Translations under genes and position numbers: made by a program
Notes under the pieces: model-generated
What the model was told of the DNA's origin: nothing
The model's database searches: none
Seen by the model: only the letters and a program-made list of their open reading frames with translations
Assembly: GCA_017505505.1 (NCBI GenBank)
Contig: JAFVPA010000023.1
Coordinates: 1 to 27,121 of the forward strand
Length of the DNA: 27,121 bases
DNA from: Oscillospiraceae bacterium
Lineage (GTDB): Bacteria > Bacillota_A > Clostridia > Oscillospirales > Oscillospiraceae
Direction of reading: 5' to 3'
In this document: in pieces, positions 6,167-13,242 of the stretch
How the letters are laid out: each line of letters begins with the position of its first letter
Numbering within the stretch: position 1 is the stretch's first letter

Positions 6167-8094
6167 TACAGTCCACCCTCCTTGGTGTAGTTCAGCAGGC
6201 CGCCGGCCAGCAGAATGGCCCGCTGACGCTCGGTCAGATTGCAGACAACGTTAAAGGCAAAGCCATTTTCATCAGTGACCGTCAGCTTGCCTGCTTCCAT
6301 ACCGGCCACGATGTTGGAAATGGTCAGAACCGCATCCTGGTTCAGCTTGTCATAGTCCTCGGGATTCTCGAAGGTTACAGGCAGGATACCCGCATTGATG
6401 AGGTTCGCAACATGGATACGGGCAAAAGACTTGGCAATAACGCAGCGGACACCCAAGTACATGGGCACCAGCGCGGCATGCTCACGGGAAGAGCCCTGTC
6501 CATAGTTGCTGCCGCCAACGATGATGCCGTCTCCTGCCGCCTTGGCCCGCTCGGCAAAGGTGGGGTCGCAGACCTCGAAGCAGAACTTGCTCAGGAAAGG
6601 AATGTTGGAACGGTAGGGCAGAATCTTTGCACCGGCAGGCATGATGTGGTCGGTGGTAATGTTGTCGCCCACTTTCAGCACCAGCTGGGCAGTGAGGGAA
6701 TCGGAGAAGGGCTTACTCTTGGGGAATTCTTTGATGTTGGGGCCACGGAGGACTTCGGCGCTCTCTGCCTCTTCCGCAGGTACAGGAGCCAGCACAGCGG
6801 AGTCATTTACAAGGAAGTTTTCGGGCATGGTAACTTCCAGCGGCTCGGTAAAGGTGGTGGGGTCGGTGATGTAGCCCGTCAGCGCCGCAGCCACAGCGGT
6901 CTCGGGAGAAACCAGATAGACCTGGCCGTCCTTGGTGCCGGAGCGGCCCAGGAAGTTCCGGTTGAAGGTTCTCAAAGAAACACCGCCGGAGTTGGGAGAG
7001 AAGCCCATGCCGATACAGGGACCGCAGGCGCATTCCAGCACACGGGCACCGGAGGCCAGAATGTCCGCCAGAGCGCCGCAGTTACTCAGCATAGTTAAAA
7101 CCTGCCGGGAACCGGGAGAAACGGACAGGGAAACACTGGGATGGATGGTCTTGCCCTTCAGCATGGCAGCAACCTTCAGCATATCATACAGAGAAGAGTT
7201 GGTGCAGGAGCCGATGCAGACCTGGTCCACCTTCACATTCTTAAGAGATGCCACCTCAACAACATTGTCGGGGCTGTGGGGGCAGGCGATCATGGGCTTC
7301 AAGGCCGACAGGTCGATATCGATGATCCGGTCATACTGGGCATCCTCGTCAGAAGCCAGGGGGATGTAATCCTCCTCACGGCCCTGGGCCTTCAGAAATT
7401 CCCGGGTGATCTCGTCAGAGGGGAAGATGGAGGTGGTAGCACCCAGCTCGGTGCCCATGTTGGTGATGGTGCCGCGCTCGGGAACGGATAAGGTAGCAAC
7501 ACCGGGGCCGCCCCACTCCACAATGGCCCCCACGCCACCCTTAACGGACAAAATCCGCAGCAGCTCCAGGGACACATCCTTGGCGGTAACGTAGGGATTC
7601 AGCTTTCCGGTGAGGTTGACCTTGAACATCTTGGGCATGGTGATGTAGTATGCGCCACCGCCCATGGCTACAGCCACGTCCAGACCGCCTGCGCCGAAGG
7701 CCAGCATGCCGATACCGCCGCCGGTGGGGGTGTGGGAGTCGGAGCCGATGAGGGTCTTGCCGGGCTTACCAAAGCGCTCCAGGTGGACCTGGTGGCAGAT
7801 ACCGTTGCCGGGACGGGAGAAATAGACACCGTGCTTGGCGGTAACGGTCTGCAGGTAACGGTGGTCGTCGCCGTTTTCAAAGCCGCACTGCAATGTATTG
7901 TGGTCAACATAGGCAATGGACAGCTCGGTCTTCACCCGGGGAATGCCCATGGTCTCAAATTCCAGGTAAGCCATGGTTCCCGTGGCATCCTGGGTCAGGG
8001 TCTGGTCAATGCGCAGCGCAACTTCGCTGCCGACTGTCATATCGCCGGACACCAGGTGGGCGGCGATGATCTTCTGTGCGATGGTCTTACCCAT
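6166..8094 (-). CDS. Aconitate hydratase
   Basis: Interconverts citrate and isocitrate using a [4Fe-4S] cluster. At 642 aa it is the shorter aconitase type, with the cluster domain and the swivel domain in one chain. The cluster cysteines are visible in CIGSCTNSS (Cys293 region) and CACGPCIGMG (about 355). The swivel domain carries GGSNYGQGSSREHAAL, with the conserved catalytic serine/arginine. GSDSHTPTGGGIGMLAFGAGG is typical of aconitase/isopropylmalate isomerase proteins. The start overlaps the end of the GntR gene by eight bases and its stop overlaps the isocitrate dehydrogenase start. Fusion of both domains and the citrate synthase neighbour favour aconitase over isopropylmalate isomerase, which normally has two subunits. 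Confidence 0.92.
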   Translation of the reverse strand: MGKTIAQKIIAAHLVSGDMTVGSEVALRIDQTLTQDATGTMAYLEFETMGIPRVKTELSIAYVDHNTLQCGFENGDDHRYLQTVTAKHGVYFSRPGNGICHQVHLERFGKPGKTLIGSDSHTPTGGGIGMLAFGAGGLDVAVAMGGGAYYITMPKMFKVNLTGKLNPYVTAKDVSLELLRILSVKGGVGAIVEWGGPGVATLSVPERGTITNMGTELGATTSIFPSDEITREFLKAQGREEDYIPLASDEDAQYDRIIDIDLSALKPMIACPHSPDNVVEVASLKNVKVDQVCIGSCTNSSLYDMLKVAAMLKGKTIHPSVSLSVSPGSRQVLTMLSNCGALADILASGARVLECACGPCIGMGFSPNSGGVSLRTFNRNFLGRSGTKDGQVYLVSPETAVAAALTGYITDPTTFTEPLEVTMPENFLVNDSAVLAPVPAEEAESAEVLRGPNIKEFPKSKPFSDSLTAQLVLKVGDNITTDHIMPAGAKILPYRSNIPFLSKFCFEVCDPTFAERAKAAGDGIIVGGSNYGQGSSREHAALVPMYLGVRCVIAKSFARIHVANLINAGILPVTFENPEDYDKLNQDAVLTISNIVAGMEAGKLTVTDENGFAFNVVCNLTERQRAILLAGGLLNYTKEGGL

Positions 8095-8743
8095 TGTTCT
8101 TCATTCCTTCCAGCATGTGAATTTTGGCGTTGGTGATGTGGCGGCTGGTCAGTTCCTCCGCCAGCTTGGCATTGCCGGAGGCAATGGCCTGGAAGATCTC
8201 GTAATGCTCCTGCTTGGTGTTGGGCACCCGGTTCCAGTCGTCCATAGCCAGACGGCGGTAACGGCGGGTTTTGCGCATCAACGGAACAACGGTATCGATG
8301 ATGACGTTGCGCTTGCTCAGGTAGCAGATGGCATCGTGGAACTGGTCATCCACCTGACGCAGCCGCTCGGCGTCCTTCTTTTCAAAGTAGAATTCCTGCA
8401 GGTCCACAAGATGGGTCATTTCCTTCAGTCCCTCGGGGGTCATGTTGATGGTGGCATAGTAAGCTGCCACACCCTCGATCCGCTCCCGGATGGTCATGAT
8501 GTCCAGCAGGTCATCCTCGGTGATGCCCAGGACACGGGAGCCCTTTCCCGCATCCTCAATGAGCCGCTCCTGTTCCAGCCGCCGCAGGGCCTCCCGGATG
8601 GGCGTACGGCTGACGCCCAGCTGCTCCACCAGCTTCAGCTCCGTGAGGATCTCGCCCTTGGGGTAAACGCCTTGAATAATATCATTTTCCAGACGGTCAA
8701 ATACCTGATCCGCCAGAGAGGTACTCTTAAATTGCTTTAACAT
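8087..8743 (-). CDS. GntR-family transcriptional regulator with FCD domain
   Basis: A DNA-binding repressor or activator of the FadR subfamily, 218 aa. The winged helix-turn-helix covers about residues 5-75, with the hallmark SRTPIREALRRLEQERLI. The all-helical FCD ligand-binding domain follows, with DDQFHDAI and a late His (EELTSRHITNA) that in this family help bind a metal or a carboxylate ligand. It sits inside the operon, six bases after the citrate synthase stop and overlapping aconitase, so it is probably autoregulatory and may sense citrate or another operon metabolite. Two TGTnnACA-type palindromes near the operon promoter are candidate operators. The ligand is inference. Confidence 0.9.
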   Translation of the reverse strand: MLKQFKSTSLADQVFDRLENDIIQGVYPKGEILTELKLVEQLGVSRTPIREALRRLEQERLIEDAGKGSRVLGITEDDLLDIMTIRERIEGVAAYYATINMTPEGLKEMTHLVDLQEFYFEKKDAERLRQVDDQFHDAICYLSKRNVIIDTVVPLMRKTRRYRRLAMDDWNRVPNTKQEHYEIFQAIASGNAKLAEELTSRHITNAKIHMLEGMKNNG

Positions 8744-8749
8744 ATTCCC

Positions 8750-10123
8750 TTACCCTTTCTTCAATTCGGGAGCCAGCTCCGCGATCTTTTCTTCCAGCTC
8801 GTGGTCGGTCATCGCCGTCTGACGGCCGTCCTCATACTGCTCATCCACCCACTGCTTCATGGCAATGACCAGGGGGGATTTTTTATCCAGCTTCTGCTCG
8901 TCCTCCAGGCGGTAGGTCTGGTTGATCCAATAGGCGATACCGGCCAGGCCCGAGGTTTTGCTGATCTGCACGGTTGCAGGCCGGTTCAGGATCTTCTTGG
9001 TATCGAAAATGGTGTAGATCTCCTCGTCCTTCATGAGGCCGTCAGCGTGGACACCGGCCCGGGTAACATTGAAGGCGGAGCCGGTGAAGGGCGTCATGGG
9101 CGGGATGGTGTAGCCCACATCCTTCTGGAAGAAATCGGCGATCTCTGTAATAACGGTGGTATCCATACCATCCAGAGAGCCCCGCAGAGAGGCGTACTCA
9201 AAGACCATGGCCTCCAGCGGCACATTGCCGGTCCGCTCACCGATGCCGAGCAGGGAGCAGTTGACGGCGCAGGCTCCGTACAACCATGCGGTGGAGGCAT
9301 TGGCAACGGCCTTGTAGAAATCGTTGTGGCCGTGCCATTCCAGATGCTCGCTGGGAACATCGGCGTAGTGCTGCAGGCCGTAGATGATACCCGCCACAGA
9401 CCGGGGCATAGCGGCTTCCGTATAGGGAACGCCGTAGCCCATGGTATCACAGGCCCGGATCTTAACGGGGATACCGGCCTCCCGGCTCAGATTCTGCAAC
9501 TCATTGACGAAAGGCACCACGAAGCCGTAGAAGTCTGCCCGGGTGATGTCCTCCAGATGGCAGCGGGGAATGACACCGGCGTTGAAGGCATCCTTCACGG
9601 TGCCCAGGTAATAATCCATGCACTGGGAACGGGACATTTTCATCTTTTTAAAGATGTGGTAGTCGGAGCAGGAAACCAGAATGCCCGTCTCCTTGATACC
9701 CAGATCCTTAACCAGCTTGAAGTCCTCCTTGCTGGCCCGGATCCAGCTGGTGATCTCCGGGAACTGGTAATCCAGCTCCATGCACTTTTCGATGGCCTCC
9801 CGGTCCTTTTTACTATAAATAAAGAATTCTGTCTGACGGATGATGCCATAGGGGCCGCCCAGTTTATTCAGCAGCTTGTAGATCTGCACGATCTGGTCCA
9901 CGGAGTAGGGTTCCACCGACTGCTGGCCGTCCCGGAGGGAGGTGTCGGTGATCCAGATCTCCTCAGGCATGGACATGGGCACACGGCGGTGGTTGAAGGC
10001 CACCTTGGGAATGGTACCGTAGGAATAGACATCCCGGTGCAGGTTGGGCTCCGCCACATCCTGCAGGGAGTATTTATAAGATTTTTTCTCCAATAGGTTG
10101 GTCTTGCTGGAAATCTCTAGCAT
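8750..10123 (-). CDS. Re-type citrate synthase (isopropylmalate/homocitrate synthase superfamily)
   Basis: Condenses acetyl-CoA and oxaloacetate to citrate using a DRE-TIM (HMGL-like) barrel, unlike the usual Si-citrate synthase. The 457-aa product shows ITDTSLRDGQQSVEPYS near the N terminus (metal and catalytic residues) and the metal ligands HGHNDFYKAVANA. The length of about 450 aa and the long N-terminal lead-in SYGTIPKVAFNHRRVPMSMP resemble Re-citrate synthases such as the Clostridium kluyveri enzyme. No LeuA-type regulatory domain is present. ATG 10123 follows AAAGGAGA, so the in-frame ATG at 10177 is rejected; it lies in the promoter. The aconitase and isocitrate dehydrogenase downstream support citrate as product. 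Homocitrate or isopropylmalate synthase would be the alternatives. Confidence 0.82.
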   Translation of the reverse strand: MLEISSKTNLLEKKSYKYSLQDVAEPNLHRDVYSYGTIPKVAFNHRRVPMSMPEEIWITDTSLRDGQQSVEPYSVDQIVQIYKLLNKLGGPYGIIRQTEFFIYSKKDREAIEKCMELDYQFPEITSWIRASKEDFKLVKDLGIKETGILVSCSDYHIFKKMKMSRSQCMDYYLGTVKDAFNAGVIPRCHLEDITRADFYGFVVPFVNELQNLSREAGIPVKIRACDTMGYGVPYTEAAMPRSVAGIIYGLQHYADVPSEHLEWHGHNDFYKAVANASTAWLYGACAVNCSLLGIGERTGNVPLEAMVFEYASLRGSLDGMDTTVITEIADFFQKDVGYTIPPMTPFTGSAFNVTRAGVHADGLMKDEEIYTIFDTKKILNRPATVQISKTSGLAGIAYWINQTYRLEDEQKLDKKSPLVIAMKQWVDEQYEDGRQTAMTDHELEEKIAELAPELKKG

Positions 10124-10167
10124 AAAGCAGTCTCCTTTCGAGGGGTCGGTTTTGCTCTTCTGTACGA

Positions 10168-10192
10168 ATGTATACAATTATACTTGTCGACA
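10168..10192 (-). promoter_or_regulatory. Two candidate GntR operators at the citrate operon promoter
   Basis: Two palindromes, TGTATACA (10169-10176) and TGTCGACA (10185-10192), have centres 16 bases apart. One sits just downstream of the -10 box and one in the promoter spacer. FadR-type regulators often bind sites of the form TnGTnnnACnA, which both approximate. A regulator bound here would block transcription. Assignment to the operon's own GntR protein is inference. Confidence 0.45.
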
Positions 10193-10204
10193 GGAATTTG
10201 TCAA
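10177..10204 (-). promoter_or_regulatory. Promoter of the citrate-to-2-oxoglutarate operon
   Basis: On the minus strand, TTGACA (10199-10204) is followed after 16 bases by TATAAT (10177-10182). Both boxes are perfect matches to the housekeeping consensus. Transcription would start near 10170, about 45 bases before the citrate synthase ATG. Confidence 0.8.
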
Positions 10205-10219
10205 TGCAAAAATCCACAT

Positions 10220-10247
10220 AAAAAACGACCCGCCGAAGCGGGTCGTT
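10220..10247 (-). terminator. Intrinsic terminator of the lipoprotein gene
   Basis: A perfect 10-bp stem AACGACCCGC/GCGGGTCGTT with loop CGAA lies at 10224-10247. It is followed on the minus strand by a T-run, 16 bases before the next promoter, and insulates the citrate operon from upstream transcription. Confidence 0.85.
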
Positions 10248-10325
10248 CGTGTATTATTAACAACTGTCTTTATACAGCATACATTTCTTTCAAAATGTCA
10301 TTCTCAATTATTCCTTATTCACCAT

Positions 10326-11342
10326 TCAATCTTCATTATTCATTTCCATGACCGCCCAGGGCTGCAGGATCTCTCTGGCCTGTTCCGCCGTCAAGCCCAT
10401 TTGCAGCATCAGAGGCACACCGTCCTCCACCCGGTCCACCAGGAAGAACTCAATTCCTCCATCCCGCCGCAGGACGATCTGCTCCGGCTTCAGATTCAAT
10501 TGGATGCTGCTTCGGTCCAGACTGCCGTCCGTATCCAGTTGATCCAGCAAATAGGCCTCCAGTTCCAGCGGAGCCAGGGTGAACAGATCGTAATTGGAGA
10601 TATGCGCCCCCGTTTCCCGGTCAAAAACCGCACCCTCACAAAAATACTCATGGCCGCCGTTGCTCCGCTCCTGAGGAATGGTCAGATTCATCTGGCAGCA
10701 GATGATGCGGTCATTCCAGGCTTCGATGCCGATAAACTGGCTCACCATCTGGGTATTATACTCCTTCGAAATCCCATATACCTGGTAAGCCTCCTCCAGC
10801 AGCCCTTGGATATCATATCTCTGGCCCATTTCCTCATAATAGTCCAGAATTCCCTGCCGGGCCGCTTCCGGGAAGTCCTCATAATACTTAAGTTCATTCC
10901 AGCGGTAGTAGTTCTCCGGACTTCCGGTATTTTCCTCCACCAAAAGCACCGTTCCGTCTTCCAGCCAGTATTCCCGCCGGATACCATCCGTCCAGATATC
11001 GATAGGAGTCCCGTCAGACAGCTGCATGGCATTGCGGTAGATCTTATGATGGACAAACACCGTTTCGGCATGGTATGTGCCCGCTTCCCTCCGGTAGGTC
11101 ACATGGGCATAGCAGTCCTGCCAGTTCTCCAGGAACGCGTCCCGGTCAAAGTCCACCAAGCTGATCAGGATCGCCTCCGGCTGTTCCAGAACAAAATCAT
11201 AGGTTTTTCCCTCATCTGTGGTGATGGAAATCGTTCCCTTTGCATAATTGGTCACATACCCCGAAACATCTTTCTTCCTTCCACAGCCCGCAAACAACAG
11301 GCAGCAAAGCAGGAAGCAAACAAAAATTTTCCTGTATTTCAC
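10326..11342 (-). CDS. Predicted lipoprotein with RsiV-like (DUF3298-type) C-terminal region
   Basis: A 338-aa exported lipoprotein of unknown function. The signal peptide MKYRKIFVCFLLCCLLFAGC ends in a lipobox, with Cys20 as the lipidated residue. The C-terminal half, with AVFDRETGAHISNYDLFTLAPLELEAYLL, resembles the DUF3298 domain seen in RsiV and related extracytoplasmic sensors; this is a weak match by eye. No catalytic motif is seen. Upstream, a palindromic element occupies the space where a promoter would be. The last codons (MEMNNED) fall in an ATT-rich low-complexity repeat, so the C terminus may have been altered by repeat insertion. Confidence 0.7.
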   Translation of the reverse strand: MKYRKIFVCFLLCCLLFAGCGRKKDVSGYVTNYAKGTISITTDEGKTYDFVLEQPEAILISLVDFDRDAFLENWQDCYAHVTYRREAGTYHAETVFVHHKIYRNAMQLSDGTPIDIWTDGIRREYWLEDGTVLLVEENTGSPENYYRWNELKYYEDFPEAARQGILDYYEEMGQRYDIQGLLEEAYQVYGISKEYNTQMVSQFIGIEAWNDRIICCQMNLTIPQERSNGGHEYFCEGAVFDRETGAHISNYDLFTLAPLELEAYLLDQLDTDGSLDRSSIQLNLKPEQIVLRRDGGIEFFLVDRVEDGVPLMLQMGLTAEQAREILQPWAVMEMNNED

Positions 11343-11362
11343 AATTTACCTCCTTCCACACC

Positions 11363-11492
11363 GTAGGGTGGGGGCTTGCCCCCACCACTGTGCATCATTT
11401 TCTGTGCAACAAAAAGAAACTTTATTCCCATGTTAAAAACGCAAACAGCATTGCTTCCCAAACTTGACGGTGGGGGCAAGCCCCCACCCTAC
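11363..11492. repeat. REPIN-like palindromic element, long type
   Basis: A 130-bp element with perfect 24-bp terminal inverted repeats (11363-11386 and 11469-11492). Each arm starts with GTAGGG and is itself a hairpin, GGTGGGGG-CTTG-CCCCCACC. The AT-rich interior of about 80 bases has no open reading frame of note. It separates the two lipoprotein genes. Confidence 0.85.
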
Positions 11493-11517
11493 AAGGTTGT
11501 GTCCCTTCATTCAGATC

Positions 11518-12225
11518 TTATTGCGGTTCAAACCCTTCCTCCACCGGATAGCTGACCGTATCGGAATAATGCCACCATTCCCCGGCATAGCCGGTAAAGC
11601 CGTGCTTTTCCATGACAACTTCCAGAATCGTTGCATGATTGGCCGCAGCTTCGGTACAGTCAGAATAATCCCGGTCCGCCTTAGCCGAAAAATCATCAAA
11701 GCCCGTAGGCATTTCCAGCTCCATGCCATTTGCATCCACCAATGTCAGATCCACCGTATTGCCCCGGCTGTGGGAGGAAAATCCCACATTGGGGTTTGCT
11801 ACATAGGTGGGGTCCGGGCAGACCTCCCAGAGCTTGAACTGGGCCGATACGGGGCGGAAGCCGTCCCAGATCTTCAGGTACAAGCCCAGCTGGGCCAGGT
11901 CTTCGCTGACGGCCATCAGCTTTTTTACCGTGCCGTAGCGCAGATACGCGTCCTCAAAGCCATAGATCACCTGCCCCGTGAAGTTCCGGTCCGTGGCGTA
12001 GAACAGCTCCTGGCTGGCAGTGGGAATATGATCCGTGATCTTCACAAAGTCGCCGTCATCGGGTTCCGGGACGGGCTCTGTCTCTGCCGCAGTAGAAACA
12101 GCAGTCTCTTCGGTTTGTACTATTGATTCCGCCGGCCGGGGTTCTTCTTTTTGTTCGTCCGGCATGCAGGCTGTCAGCAGGGACAGCAAACACAATATAG
12201 ACAGAAATACACGAAACTGTTTCAT
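11518..12225 (-). CDS. VanX-like D-Ala-D-Ala dipeptidase lipoprotein (peptidase family M15)
   Basis: Zinc dipeptidase predicted to cleave D-alanyl-D-alanine outside the membrane. The 235-aa product has a signal peptide with lipobox LLTAC and an acidic linker of about 40 residues, then the M15D fold. WDGFRP holds the conserved Arg, SSHSRGNTVDLTL the first His and Asp zinc ligands, and GEWWHYSD the catalytic Glu and last His. ATG 12225 follows GAGG. A GTG start at 12243 inside the LysR gene is possible but has no better signal. The gene follows the LysR gene with almost no gap. A lipid anchor and the absence of a VanH/VanA neighbour argue for wall turnover or scavenging over glycopeptide resistance. 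Confidence 0.85.
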   Translation of the reverse strand: MKQFRVFLSILCLLSLLTACMPDEQKEEPRPAESIVQTEETAVSTAAETEPVPEPDDGDFVKITDHIPTASQELFYATDRNFTGQVIYGFEDAYLRYGTVKKLMAVSEDLAQLGLYLKIWDGFRPVSAQFKLWEVCPDPTYVANPNVGFSSHSRGNTVDLTLVDANGMELEMPTGFDDFSAKADRDYSDCTEAAANHATILEVVMEKHGFTGYAGEWWHYSDTVSYPVEEGFEPQ

Positions 12226-12235
12226 ACTTCCATCC

Positions 12236-13135
12236 TCACACACCGGTTTCCACCAGCTTGATGTCCGCCAGATGGTCGATCATGGCCCGCATCTGCAAGG
12301 ATACCCACTTCTCCCGGCGGTACAGCAGCTGCTTCCAGACCACCACCTGAAAATCCTTCACGTTCAGCCGCTTCAGCTTTCCCTGCCGCACGCCTTCTTC
12401 CGTAACGTAATCCGGCAGGAACGCAATGCCCGCATTCTCTTCCACCAGAGAACAGATCAGATCCGCCCGGCCGGTTTCCAGCACGGGCTGGATCTCCCGG
12501 GAATTCCGGGCCAGCTTCTCATCCATCAGGCGGCGGTAGCTCATGCCCTTTTCCGTCAGCAGGAAGGGCTGGGGCAGCAGTTCCTCCAAGGTGACCTCCC
12601 GTTTCTTCGCCAGCGGATTTTCCGGAGACGCCACAAAATGTACCTTGATCTCTTCCTCATTGGCAATGATGTAGTTGGGGTCGTATACATGGTCGTCCAT
12701 GGTGCAGATCATGTCCACCTCATTATGGTCCAGGTATTCCAGCAGCATACCGGTATCACCGGTGGAGATATGCAGGGACACCTTAGGGTATTCGCTGCGG
12801 AATTTGCCGAAGTGCCCCACAACCAGAGGTGCACAGAGGGAATCTGCCATACCAAGACGCAGCACGCCGCTGGGTTCCCGGCGGCCTGTGGTGCCCAGTA
12901 CCATTTCCTGGGACATATGGCAAATGTTCTGGGCATAGCGCAAGGCATCCCGGCCTGCATCCGTCAGGCTCACCGTATGGCCGATGCGGTCAAACAGAGG
13001 CACACCCATCTCCTTTTCCAGCTGCTTGATCTGGAAGGAAATGGTGGGCTGGGAGTAGCCCAGCTTTTCTCCCGCCCTGGTAAAGCTGCCAAGCTCCGCC
13101 ACTTCAATGAAGATATTCAGACTGCGTAGATCCAT
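12236..13135 (-). CDS. LysR-family transcriptional regulator
   Basis: A 299-aa regulator with an N-terminal winged helix-turn-helix, LGSFTRAGEKLGYSQPTISFQIKQLEKEMG, and a periplasmic-binding-like effector domain from about residue 90. ATG 13135 follows GGAGG at five bases, and a longer start at 13147 lacks a ribosome binding site. It is divergent from the sodium/alanine symporter across 107 bases and directly upstream of the VanX-like gene, the classic arrangement in which a LysR protein controls both sides. The effector is unknown; alanine or a D-Ala compound is a reasonable guess from the neighbours. Confidence 0.92.
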   Translation of the reverse strand: MDLRSLNIFIEVAELGSFTRAGEKLGYSQPTISFQIKQLEKEMGVPLFDRIGHTVSLTDAGRDALRYAQNICHMSQEMVLGTTGRREPSGVLRLGMADSLCAPLVVGHFGKFRSEYPKVSLHISTGDTGMLLEYLDHNEVDMICTMDDHVYDPNYIIANEEEIKVHFVASPENPLAKKREVTLEELLPQPFLLTEKGMSYRRLMDEKLARNSREIQPVLETGRADLICSLVEENAGIAFLPDYVTEEGVRQGKLKRLNVKDFQVVVWKQLLYRREKWVSLQMRAMIDHLADIKLVETGV

Positions 13136-13159
13136 GGTTTCCTCCATTTAATTTTTCTA

Positions 13160-13186
13160 TCCAAATCATAAAAACAATCAATTGGA
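13160..13186. promoter_or_regulatory. Possible LysR binding dyad
   Basis: TCCAA and TTGGA are inverted repeats separated by 17 bases in the shared intergenic region, next to the symporter -35 box. The position fits a LysR-type site, but the arms are short. Confidence 0.3.
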
Positions 13187-13209
13187 CAAATCTTTGTTTC
13201 TATTATATA
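13182..13209 (+). promoter_or_regulatory. Promoter of the sodium/alanine symporter
   Basis: TTGGAC (13182-13187) and TATATA (13204-13209) are separated by 16 bases. The match is imperfect, in keeping with activator control. Confidence 0.5.
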
Positions 13210-13242
13210 CTCTCTCGGGAATAAATCAAGAGGTATATAAAT

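Noticed and set aside
5003..6190. A 395-codon open frame on the plus strand
   Set aside because: It lies antisense to the well-conserved isocitrate dehydrogenase gene, has no family motifs and contains the repeat at its start. It is a GC-rich shadow frame.
11518..12225. Vancomycin resistance determinant
   Set aside because: There is no VanH, VanA-type ligase or VanRS nearby, and the enzyme has a lipoprotein signal; chromosomal VanX-like proteins are common without resistance.
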